Translations under genes and position numbers: made by a program
Notes under the pieces: model-generated
What the model was told of the DNA's origin: nothing
The model's input: the letters and a program-made list of their open reading frames with translations, nothing else
Databases searched by the model: none
Part shown: piece by piece, positions 25,709-35,099 of the stretch
Layout of the letters: each line of letters begins with the position of its first letter
Numbering within the stretch: the stretch's first letter is position 1
DNA from: Macrolepiota albuminosa
Lineage: Eukaryota; Basidiomycota; Agaricomycetes; Agaricales; Agaricaceae
Assembly: GCA_027475525.1 (NCBI GenBank)
Contig: JAMWFC010000113.1
Location: forward strand, 3,150,001 to 3,214,000
Length of the DNA: 64,000 nucleotides
Reading direction: 5' to 3'

Positions 25709-26705
25709 TGATACAATGCTGTACCAGCAGTCAGAGACACAACATGCACCAGAAGTCAAAATAAACATTTAATCATAAGGCTGAAAACTGTAAGCCTTCT
25801 GGTAGCAGTCTCAACAAATTATATCTCCAAAAACACCCCAATAAATACACAGACAGTACAGAACAAAGGGCAGGGACCAGCTCAAGCTATCCACTCAACA
25901 ATAGTCCAACCACTGTAATGGGGAGGGGAAGCATGGGAGCTGGCAGAAGTGACAAAATGGGATCAATTTGTGATGATCTAGATCAAGATCAGATCTGACA
26001 ATGCCCGATTTGACAGGACTGAAAGGGGAAAGGAAAAGAAGCATGAAGGGATGTCAAAAGAAGCATGGAATGCAGAAAAGTGCTAAAAGGGGAAAGAAGG
26101 ATCTATGAATGGGATTGTGCTAAATGGAGCTGAAGCAAATGGGGAAGTGGCAATCAGAGACATCCGGAGGAATGGTGGAACTGGTGGCACCAAAACATGC
26201 CTCCCAAAAGGGAAATTGGACTATCAAATATGTTCTGGAGGCTGGGGAGTTGACAACAAAAGAGTCATGTGTAGATAGTGGTCTGTGCACCAGAAAAACA
26301 GTATAAATAGCCCAAGTTTAGTAGAGAATAGACAGGCAATTGATAGGCAAAGGCTCGGTGGTTCCCAGGGAGTGAATCACTTAGGCTAGAGTTTATTGAG
26401 CACCTCTTATTGGAAGTCTATTGGTAGACAAAGGCTCGGTGGTTCCCAGGGAGTGAACTACTTAGGCTGGAGTTTATTGAGAACCTTCTAAAGTCTATTG
26501 GTAGACAAAGGCTCGGTGGTTCCCAGGGAGTGAACTACTTAGGCTGGAGTTTATTGAGAACCTTCTATTGCCCACCAGAGTATTTGATATTCTGAGAAGC
26601 ACCCAATACACCAAGTTATCATCAGCAACAGTGTGGATTAGAGGGAACTTTCTGAGTTACCAATAAGCCCCAGAACTACAGTAATACTTGCCACCAAGTA
26701 CTACA
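25709..26705. mobile_element. Probable solo LTR inserted in the Gypsy-D1 integrase
   Basis: D2 reads straight across this site, so D1 has a 997-bp insertion. It begins TG and ends CA, and is flanked by ATGC on both sides (25705-25708 and 26706-26709). It has no reading frame of note. It contains a TATA box (TATAAATAG, near 26302) followed by a tandemly repeated unit (AAGGCTCGGTGGTTCCCAGG). All of this fits a solo LTR of an element family not otherwise in this window. The strand is inferred as plus only from the TATA box. Confidence 0.6.
26414..26567. repeat. Tandem duplication, period 77 bp, beside a natural 81-bp repeat
   Basis: Copies at 26414 and 26491 are exact with period 77. An older, diverged copy begins about 81 bp upstream. 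The solo LTR therefore has a natural repeat plus, probably, one artefact copy. Confidence 0.75.
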
Positions 26706-26708
26706 ATG

Positions 26709-27880
26709 CAAACCCTGCCTCCGGGCCAAGGTCCCCCGACACTGACTATATGGACTCCTGAAACCCCTGCTGGTCAGACAACGCCCCTGGTCCTCCATAT
26801 CCCTGGACCACATTGTCGAACTCCCGGAATCTGAAGGGTTCAATGCCATTCTCGTCGTTGTGTGCAGGCTAACCAAACAGGGCATCTTTCTACCCTGCCA
26901 CACCATGGACACCGCCCCAGACTTTGCCCGGCTGTTCCTCGAGCACGTCTTCGCCAAACATGGACTCCCGGACAACATCGTCTCCGACTGTGGCCCACTC
27001 TTCGTGTCCAAGTTCTGGACTTCTCTGTGTAAGGCCCTGGAAGTAAAGACTAACCTCTCTACTGCCTACCACCCCAAAACTGATGGTCAAACCGAAAGGG
27101 TCAATCAGTCTCTCGAGCAGTATCTCCGACTGTACGTCAACTACTTGCAGGACAACTGGCATGCTGAGCTCCCCCTGGCTGAGTTCATCTACAACAACAC
27201 GCCGCACTCCACCACCGGGGTATCGCCCTTCTTTGCCAACAAGGGATACCACCCCCAACTGACACTCTTGCTCTGGGACATCCCGTCGCACACCACCCAC
27301 GAGGTCGCCCAGGATCTCCAGTCCCTTCATGAGTTTCTCCGAGAAGAGATCGACACCGCAAACCAGGCCTATGCGAAACATGCTGACCAAAAATGGGAAG
27401 ACACCCCCGACTGGACCCCTGGGACAAAGGTATGGTTAGATCGACGCCACCTCTGCACTTGCCAGCCCTCTCCAAAACTCAATCACAAGCGCCTCGGCCC
27501 GTTTAAAATTTTGAAGAAGGTCTCATCCCACGCCTACAAGATCGAGCTTCCCCCGGGACTAAAAGGTCTGCACCCAGTATTCCACGTCCGCCTCCTGGAA
27601 CAACACCCCCTGGATCCCTTCCCCAAACGACGCCCCGAGCCCACTCCCCCAGTCGAGGTCAAGGACGAATACCACTATGAGGTTGAAGACATCCTTGACT
27701 CCTGGAATATTTATGGATGACCCCACTTCCTCGTACGGTGGAAAGGATATGGCCTGGAAGATGACACTTGGGAACCGCACCAAAACCTCAAAGGCGCCCT
27801 CAACAAACTCTGGGACTTCCAACAACGGCACCCAGGAAACGACCTTCCCAGGCGCAGGACTCACAGATGGCAGTAGTGGG
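26709..27880 (+). pseudogene. Gypsy-D1 integrase core and chromodomain
   Basis: Resumes after the solo LTR with the Cys of the zinc-binding motif (PCLRAKVP). Core residues: SLDHIVELP (first Asp, near 26806), IVSDCGPLF (second Asp, near 26980, with Cys for the usual Arg) and [14 protein letters not shown] (Glu, near 27082). [20 protein letters not shown] linker follows near 27500. The chromodomain is [10 protein letters not shown] ... [20 protein letters not shown] (27677-27780), interrupted by a TGA at 27718 where a CGA is likely ancestral. Pol ends near 27880. Confidence 0.86.
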
Positions 27881-28249
27881 CGTAACCCCCGCCTCTGGGC
27901 TCAGTAGGGATTTAACTCCCATGTATACTTCCTGCTTTCCCTTTCTAGATCTTACTCCCTTTTTAGTACCTTTTCTCATAGTAGCGCCCCGGAGTCGGGG
28001 CAAGGCCTCTTTCCAACTTTCCTGCCACATTACTAATCTTTTTACTCGCTTTTACTCACTCCGGCAGTTCAAGTATAGACAGTTAGTATCGGATTACATT
28101 ATTGTACAAGTACCAGGACCAGTGACAAGAAAAAGAGGACCCATAATACTGGGGCCCTGGATCCCCCTCCCCCTCCACCTCACCTCCCTCCCCCACCTCC
28201 CCGGGCCAACCTCGGAACCCCTCCCCCATTCCCCCTGGACTGTGTTCCT

Positions 28250-29920
28250 GCAGTGCCTCCTCCGCCAACTGCTCCCAGAGCGGGAGGGGCTCACTCTCGT
28301 CCAAGATCCTCTCGAACCATGAACTGGGAGTGGGCACGTTCCTCCGCTGGTGTGCCAATACCACTCACCCCAGCAAGACGAGGCCCCGCTCCACCCCGGG
28401 GGTCGTCATCTCTGGGCACTGCCTCTCCTGTAGCAACGCAAGTGCTATGGCTGCCCTGTCCAGGAGCAAACGGTGCTCCTGGGCCCAGCCTGGAAGTGTC
28501 AATGGGAGACCAAGTCCAAGAAGAGAGAGACTCACTTAATGAGGCCATGCGGGCCACTACTACGTCCTGACACAGAGCCTCCACCAACCCCTGACTTCCC
28601 AGGAGCCCCACCTCCTGCCCAAGCCTCGCCCTCAGGGCCTCTAGCTCGGCCTCCACCTCCCTCTGGACGACCCTGGCCTCCTCCAGGTCCCGGATCATCT
28701 CCTCCCGACCCTCCTCCCGACCCCTTCCAGCTGCCGCCTCCTCCTGCATCCCCTCCTTGTGACCTCCCTGCTCCTGCCTGGCCCGCTCCTGCAAAACCTC
28801 AATGTCGTGAGATAGGAGCCCCCCAGACAAGGAGGAGAACTTCACGGGAGATAGGCACAGGAAGGAGACCGGAGATGGGGTTTCCAGAGGCAGACGCGCT
28901 CTCTTGGAGGGCCCTGGGGAGGGACTGGGCGACGCCTGCCTCTTCTCCTTGTCAGGGTGCCCCCCGCGACCCTCACGACTACCAGTCCTGGCCCGGGTCA
29001 CCCGACGGGTGATCAGGACCATGGGCTGGCCCCAGCCCCCCCACCCAAACAACCCCCTGGCCCCCCGACCCCCCATTGGCCACCTCCATGGACGCCGCAG
29101 GCACCTCCCCCACTGGCTCCACCGCCTTCTCCACCAGCTCCACCACCCAGTCCTGCTCCTCGACCCCCATCCTCCAGGTGACCCCCCCCAGCGGCCACCC
29201 CTGCTCCTGCACGATGCAGCGCGCCCTCCATAGCGCTGACACGGAGCACCGTTCATGGTTGAGGCGGCACGCCTCACACACAGACGTGTCCTGGCGGGAC
29301 AAGGAAGCCGGGGCCTCAAACAGGCACATTACCAGCCAGCGGGCACAGTGCAGACACTATGGCACCAAAGTCAGCCAGGAAATCTGAGGTGAGAGCCCAC
29401 TTACTGGCCCATTGCTCATGCACTAGTTATGGGTGGGCAATTCCCGGGGCCTCTCCAATGCCTTCTCAAACGCCTCCTGCGACACGTTGGCCCACGCAAC
29501 GTGCCGGTCATCTGGGACTACTGTGATCGTCCCTGCCACCATCCCGGAGCAACGGAATCGTGGGACGGTCAGTCGAGGCCACGGGAGGGGACGAGGGGGA
29601 CGCACAGTCATCTGCACAAAGTTGGGCATGGGACGACTGAGACCTGGCCCTGAGGAGCCACCAGAGGCCGCATTGGAGGCAGGTGCCAGGAGCTGACTAG
29701 GACCTGCCTCCGGGGCAGAAATGTTGTGTTGTTCTGAAAGGGGAAGGTCAGTTGCAATAAGCGATCGGCACGGCGACACCTACGCTGTTGGGTGAGCACC
29801 GCTACACGCTCTCGATCCAGGCAGCGCCGGTACCAGGCATTTCGGGACTCCCACACGATCAAGGGTGCGACTTCATGGGTGGGTGGGGGCATTGGGAAAT
29901 GCGTTGGTGTACGTGACATA
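28250..29920 (-). pseudogene. Gypsy-D1 opposite-strand reading frame in the 3' tail
   Basis: Between pol and the 3' LTR the minus strand reads like protein in pieces, with frame jumps. The first piece starts near 29919 with VWESRNAWYRRCLDRERVAV. The second is NVSQEAFEKALERP near 29470. The third, a cysteine-rich block CEACRLNHERCSVSALWRARC, lies near 29210-29275. The last, near 28640-28800, is a long Glu/Arg-rich coiled-coil-like stretch (REVEAELEALRARLGQEV). The order (variable N-terminus, Cys block, coiled coil) looks designed rather than random, but I cannot name the family. A gene on the strand opposite gag-pol is unusual. D2's equivalent is lost in the assembly gap. Confidence 0.5.
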
Positions 29921-30045
29921 GTTGAGTTTGATGGTAAAATTTTTTTTGATACGTGGCAAGTCAGGTGCTGGATCCCACGATTGAACCCCAGTCTGGACCA
30001 CCGCTATGCATGCCTCAGAGGGTCTCGGCGCTGAGGAGAGGGTGA

Positions 30046-30803
30046 TGTCACAACCCCTCTCCTCTGGACCCACCCCAGGACCCTCCCTCCGACCCCACAG
30101 GATGCGCCCCACCATCACGTGCATCAAGGACCGCCATCAGCCGCCACCAGCCCCAATCAACAATCGGATCACGTGCATCACGCATCACAGCTCCCTCCGC
30201 ACCAATTGATCATGCATCCCACACGCACGATCCAGGTATACAGTCCCTGCCCGCTACTCAATGACCCCTGGAACCCATCCCAGACACTCCGGAACCCCGA
30301 GACCCAGTCCCGTAGTACTTATAGCGTAGTTCTCTGTTGTATTCATTAGTCTTGATATTGCATTAACTTGATTACTTGAATTGTTGCGTGCCCTCTGCTT
30401 GACTGGTATGCATTGACTGGCATGCTTGACTGGCACGCTTGAATAACCGCATGCTCTAAGTTTGGTACGCACTTCGCGACTTCTAATTTGTTAACCCGGT
30501 CTCGTCTTAGAACCCCCGGTTCATGACTTGACCCCCACCCTATCCTCAGCTATCCGAAACCCAAAACCCCCGGACCAAGTCCCCTCTCCCGGGATTACCC
30601 CTGTCCACGTCTTGAACCCCGGAGTCCTAGCCCCGACCCAAAACCCCCGGACCAAGTCCCCTCTCCCGGGATTACCCCTGTCCACGTCTTGAACCCCGGA
30701 GTCCTAGCCCCGGAGTTCCAGACACCCGAGTATCCATAGGTCAAGTCCGCATTGTAAGAGCGATTGCTTTCCTGGAAAGCCCCCGACTCAGCGGAACCTG
30801 ACA
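30046..30803 (+). repeat. Gypsy-D1 3' LTR
   Basis: Begins TGTCACAACC after a purine tract (GAGGAGAGGGTGA, 30033-30045) and ends CGGAACCTGACA. It contains a 77-bp tandem duplication (30559-30712) and lacks about 20-30 bp present in the 5' copy. The core 12-mer AGTCTTGATATT is present near 30350. Confidence 0.9.
30559..30712. repeat. Tandem duplication, period 77 bp
   Basis: Exact copies in the Gypsy-D1 3' LTR; absent from its 5' LTR. Confidence 0.9.
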
Positions 30804-30808
30804 GTAAG

Positions 30809-31090
30809 CCTCCTCTTAATGCCTCCAAGCTGGAGGTGATAGAGTTCCCGGCTGGCATTCCCGCACAGGCCGGGAAGGTCTCAATGTTGTTTTTGTTGCC
30901 CGTTACCGTGCTGGCACCGCAGGCACACTTTCCTGTGGTCATCTTGACCACCGACCCTTGCTCTCCTGAGCAATATGACGGTCTGGTGGTGACCTCGAAA
31001 AATCATTCCATGCCTGAAAAAGGCAAAGCACCCGTGCATGGCCTCCTTATCCAACGAGAGCAACTATGGAGAGTCAAGCTCGGAGCATGA
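30809..31090 (+). pseudogene. Gypsy-C ORF-B, 3' part
   Basis: It resumes directly after the second GTAAG (30804-30808), in the same frame as the codon ending at 19084. It reads PPLNASKLEVIEFPAGIP and continues to a stop near 31090. The stop is inside the start region of ORF-C (ATG 31038), so the two overlap by about 50 nt. A hydrophobic stretch (VSMLFLLPVTVLAP, near 30880) is too short and interrupted to call a membrane anchor. Function unknown. Confidence 0.5.
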
Positions 31091-31151
31091 GGAGGAGGCA
31101 GAGGAAGGGGAATCAGCGGTGGACCGATTCCAGCGAGTATCGCACAATAAG
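31038..31151 (+). CDS. Gypsy-C ORF-C, first 38 codons (interrupted by D2)
   Basis: ATG 31038 opens an acidic, Ser/Glu-rich N-terminus (SSSEHEEEAEEGESAVDRF). The frame is open to 31151, the last base before Gypsy-D2, and continues in register at 38812 after the second ATAAG. See the next part for the bulk of the protein. Confidence 0.6.
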
Positions 31152-31363
31152 TGTCAGGTTCCGCTGAATCGGGGGCTTTCCGGGAAAGCGACGCCCTTAC
31201 GATGCGGACTTGATCTACGGATACTCGGGTGTCTGGAACTCCGGGGCTAGGACTCCGGGGTTCAAGACAAGGACAGGGGTAATCCTGGGAGAGGGGACTA
31301 GAGTCCGGGGGTTTTGGATGAGAGTGGCTGGGAGTTAGAGGGGGTCGAGTCGTGAACCGGAGG
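31152..31363 (-). repeat. Gypsy-D2 3' LTR, truncated by the gap
   Basis: The 212 bp match 38068-38279 with about two differences, then run into Ns. Confidence 0.88.
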
Positions 31364-31463
31364 NNNNNNNNNNNNNNNNNNNNNNNNNNNNNNNNNNNNN
31401 NNNNNNNNNNNNNNNNNNNNNNNNNNNNNNNNNNNNNNNNNNNNNNNNNNNNNNNNNNNNNNN
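31364..31463. other. Assembly gap, 100 N
   Basis: Exactly 100 Ns, the usual placeholder for a gap of unknown length. The flanks are two LTR ends in opposite orientation. At least the rest of the D2 LTR, the integrase, the chromodomain and the tail of D2 must lie here. Confidence 0.95.
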
Positions 31464-31539
31464 CGAGTATCCGTAGATCAAGTCCGCATCGTAAGGGCGT
31501 CGCTTTCCCGGAAAGCCCCCGATTCAGCGGAACCTGACA
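31464..31539 (+). repeat. End of another Gypsy-D LTR, plus orientation
   Basis: The last 76 bp of a D-type LTR in plus orientation, ending CTGACA at 31539. It sits directly against D2 integrase sequence (ACGATGTGG onward). D2 itself is on the minus strand, so this belongs to a further insertion in D2, either a solo LTR or a whole element hidden in the gap. The predicted target duplication is ACGAT (31540-31544). Confidence 0.75.
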
Positions 31540-34500
31540 ACGATGTGGTCCAGAGATATTGAGGACCAGGGGCGTCGTCCGACCGGCAGGGGTTTCAGGA
31601 GTCCGTACGGTCAGTGTTGGGGGACCTTGGCCCGGAGGCAGGGCTCGCATGATCGAATGTAACGGGTCATGTCCTTCTTCAACCCTGGCCAAAAGGGGGG
31701 ACCTTGGCCCGGAGGCAGGGCTCGCATGATCGAATGTAACGGGTCATGTCCTTCTTCAACCCTGGCCAAAAGTAAGTCCGGAAGATGAGCTGGAGGGTCT
31801 TACGTATTCCAGGATGTCCCCGGAGCTTGTGGTCGTGGTGTTGACGGAGGACGTCGTAGCGAAGTCGGGCGTGATCCGGGACGTAGATGCGGCCGTCCCG
31901 GAGGAGGAGTTTTTCGTCGGGCGGAGGACGTCGTAGCGAAGTCGGGCGTGATCCGGGACGTAGATGCGGCCGTCCCGGAGGAGGAGTTTTTCGTCAGGGG
32001 ACAGGGAGAAGGCAGGGTCCCGGTCGGTTCCATCAGGGGGGTTGCGGGGGTCGTGATTGGCGAAGTACTTGTCTCGGGGGGCGCGGCGAATCTGATTCAG
32101 GGTCCCTTCCTCGTTTAAGATTAGTACGGCATTCAGATGTTCAGGAGGGATCACCACGCGATGATTGAACGCATTGCATTCCGCCTCGAATGACTTCTTG
32201 GGGTAGACGTCCGGTCGACGGGTGAGGGCATCGGGTTTGGCGCCAAGTCGTCCCGGGCGGTACTGGATCGTGAAGTCGTATTCCGAGAGGATCTCGGACC
32301 ATCGGGCCTGTCGTCGACTGAGTTGCTTGGTCGTGGTGAAGTACTGCAGGTTATTATGATCCGAATAGACCTGGATCCGGTGCCGGGCTCCTTCAAGGTA
32401 GGCCCGCCATTGCTTGAAGGCTTCGACGATGGCGAGGAGTTCCTTGTCGTAAATGTCGTAGTTGAGCTCGGCGTCGATCATGGACCGGGTGTAGAAAGCA
32501 ACTGGCCGGGGCTCCCCACCGTCGGGCTCCATCTGTGAGAGGATCCCGGCGATGGCGTAGTCGGACGCGTCACATTCCAGGATGATCGGGAGGGCCGGGT
32601 CGTAGTGCCGGAGTACCGGGGCGACTGTGAAAGCCTCCTTGAGCAAGTTAAAGACGCTCTGGCACTTACTGTCCCAGTTCCAGGCGGTGTCCTTACGCGT
32701 GAGCCGGTTGAGGGGTTTCGTGATCCCGGAGTAGTTGTCTATAAACCTCCGGTAGAAGTTAGCGAAACCCAGGAAGGACTGTACTTCCTTGACGTTCCGG
32801 GGCTGCGGCCAGTTGACGATGGCCTCGACCTTGTGGGGGTCCATGCGAACGCCATTCGGGGATACTATGACGCCAAGATACTCAACCTCTTCCGTATGGA
32901 ACGAACACTTCTCGGGCTTGGCGTGGAGGTTGTGCTCCTGGAGGCGTTCGAGGACTTGCCGGACATGCTTCTGGTGATCCTCCGGTGAGTCGGAATAAAT
33001 GAGGATGTCGTCCAGGTAGACGATCACGAAGACGTCGCTCATGTCATGGAAGATGTCGTTCATGAAGTATTGGAACGTGGTGGGGGAGTTAGTCATTCCG
33101 AAAGGCATTACAAGGTACTCAAACAGACCATACCGCGTGCGGAACGCGGTTTTCCACTCGTGTCCCGGGGCGATGCGGACGTTGTTGTAACCGGAGCGGA
33201 GGTCGATTTTTGTATAAACCTTGGCACTGCGGAGTCGATCGACCAGATCGCCAATGAGCGGGAGCGGGTAGCGGTTCTTCTTGGTGATCTTATTGAGTCC
33301 CCGGTAGTCGACACAGAGTCGGAGCGAGCCGTCCTTCTTCTTGGCGAATAGAACCGGGGCTCCGGCGGCGGAGGCGGAGGGTCGGATGAATCCCTTACCA
33401 AGCATTTCGTCGAGGTAGTCCTTGAGAGCCCGGAGTTCGACCTCCGACATGTTGTAGACCTTGCCGAAAGGGGGGTTGGCTCCTTCCTCGAGGTCGATGG
33501 TGTGATCATAGGGGCGGTGAGGGGGGATCTCCTTGGCGTCTCCTTCAGAGAATACGTCAGCGAACTCATGATATTCCGGGGGAACTACTTCTCGGAGGAT
33601 TTGCTCCTCGGTTTTCTGTTCTGGGGGGATGGCGTCCCCTCGTAGGTGTTCTTCCGGGAGAGAAGGCGAGGTGTGCAGCTGAAACGTGGGGGTCCCATCC
33701 CTCATGAGGCGGGCGAAGGGGGCAGCCCCAATGATCCTAATGTCGAGTGCGCTCGGGTCGATCGGTGTTGCGGAATCATCGGCCGGAGCGGGTGTGACGC
33801 GTGTCTGAGACCGGCAGGGGTAATTCGGCCCCTTGTACTTGTTCCGAGGAATGTTTGGGGGTCGATCGGGGGCCTTGCGGTCTCGGATGGGCGGGGGTGG
33901 TGCATGCGTGGGGGGCGCGGCAGTCGTCCCGGGGGTGTCGGGCGTCGGGTCGCTTCCTAGAGCCCGGAGGTGCACGGCGGTCGAGGGGTGGTCTTCGGGC
34001 CCCGGGAAGGTCATGGTGAGCGTCCTCCAATCGATGTCGGGGTTCGTGTCGCGCAGCCAGGGTAGCCCCAGCACCATCGGGGTCGATTCGTGAAGTCGCG
34101 TGACCAGGAAGTCGGAAGTGAACTCGTAGTTGTTGTCCAGGGTCACGCGTCCCGAGTGAGACCTTTGGATGGGGCCGGAGGAGGAGGGGGTGCCGTCGAG
34201 GCGTTGCAGGCGGAGGGGCTGGTCGAGGGAGTCGTGGGGGAGGTCGAGAGCGTCGCTGATGAAAACCCCGGTGGCTCCGCTGTCGATAAGGGCCGATATC
34301 GGTCCCGGGGTGCCGTCCAGCCTGGCATTGATGACGAAGGATCGGGACGAGCGGGATTGGAGTCCGGGGGGTGGTGAGGGCTCGTCCGGGGGGTCCTTCT
34401 GGCATTGATGACGAAGGATCGGGACGAGCGGGATTGGAGTCCGGGGGGTGGTGAGGGCTCGTCCGGGGGGTCCTTCGGGGTTGGATTTGAGGAGTGGGGG

Positions 34501-34850
34501 ATGTCGAAGGGGAGTTGCTGGTCGTCGGGGGTCGGGTCCCGGGTCAGGCGAAGGGTGAGGTGTCGCCAATCGATGCGGGGGTTAGTGTCCCGGAGCCACG
34601 GGAGTCCTAAGACCAGGGGTGCGGAAGGGTGGAGTTTTGTTATCAACATCCGGAGGTTGTGAGTCTGTCCGTTGGCGAAGGTAACGGGCATACGCACGAA
34701 GTGGGTGATGTCCCCCGCCGTAGAGGCGTCTCCGTCAAAGAGGCAGAGTCGTACCGGGACCGGGAGTCGCTGGGCGGGTTCCGGGGCGAAGGTAGACCAT
34801 GCTTCATCGATGAAGTTGTCGGTGGCGCCACTGTCGACGAGGGTGTTGAG
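31540..34850 (-). CDS. Gypsy-D2 pol: twin proteases, reverse transcriptase, RNase H, start of integrase
   Basis: Read from 34850 down. Protease unit 1 has NTLVDSGATDNFIDEAW (34824-34842 covers LVDSGAT) and LVLGLPWLRDTNPRIDW. Unit 2 has SALIDSGATGVFISDAL (LIDSGAT at 34270-34290) and MVLGLPWLRDTNPDIDW. Reverse transcriptase has LFAKKKDGSLRLCVDYRGLN and IVYLDDILIYSDS near 33010. RNase H has LECDASDYAIAGILSQM and VYSDHNNLQYF. The integrase HHCC part follows to about 31700, and the text stops at SLDHIV (31540) against a foreign LTR end. Catalytic residues are intact throughout. Frame breaks at 34322, 31845 and 31619 are 77-bp duplications and are probably not real. The last stretch of codons around 31760-31900 is distorted by one of them. 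Confidence 0.87.
31619..31772. repeat. Tandem duplication, period 77 bp
   Basis: Copies 31619-31695 and 31696-31772 in the Gypsy-D2 integrase start. Confidence 0.9.
31845..31998. repeat. Tandem duplication, period 77 bp
   Basis: Copies 31845-31921 and 31922-31998 in Gypsy-D2 pol; absent from D1. Confidence 0.9.
34322..34475. repeat. Tandem duplication, period 77 bp
   Basis: Copies 34322-34398 and 34399-34475 between the two protease units of D2; absent from D1. Confidence 0.9.
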
Positions 34851-35099
34851 GGGAGTTCCGGAGGGGGTGAGGCGGGTTTTGAGGAGGAGGGAGTGCGAAG
34901 AGTGGGAGGGTAGATAAGCCGTGAGGGTGTCCTGTATGAGTGTCGTAGAGCGAAGATGTGAGACCGGGGCGGAGAAGACGTCGGGGTCGATTCCGCGATT
35001 TAGGGCGTCTTCCGGGTCTAAATCGCCAGGTCGTTTTCCGAATACTCGTAGGTGGCGTCCTCCCCTTCGAAGGTCCAGGTGGCACGTCCCATGACCTGT

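Larger units (their letters stand above)
19085..30803 (+). mobile_element. Gypsy-D1: Ty3/gypsy chromovirus inserted in Gypsy-C ORF-B
   Basis: LTRs lie at 19085-19810 and 30046-30803, beginning TGTCAC and ending GCGGAACCTGACA. The flanking duplication is GTAAG at 19080-19084 and 30804-30808. The plus-strand order is gag, two protease domains, reverse transcriptase/RNase H, integrase and chromodomain. A 2-kb tail carries an opposite-strand reading frame. A probable solo LTR (25709-26705) interrupts the integrase. Compared with its sister D2, D1 carries many C-to-T and G-to-A changes that create stops (for example TGG to TAG at 25208). It is therefore the decayed member of the pair. Confidence 0.93.

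Noticed and set aside
26341..26580. CRISPR-like repeat array
   Set aside because: Three units only, repeated end to end without spacers, and one copy has the artefact period of 77. The rest of the window is eukaryotic.
31756..34569. Single 937-codon protein on the minus strand
   Set aside because: Its C-terminal codons lie beyond a 77-bp duplication and are out of frame with the D1 counterpart, so it is not one natural protein end to end. I annotate it by domain instead.
35010..35050. Possible -1 slippery site GGAAAAC at the Gypsy-D gag/pol overlap
   Set aside because: The frame relation is right, but the first triplet is not a homopolymer, so P-site re-pairing would be poor. No clear downstream stem was found.
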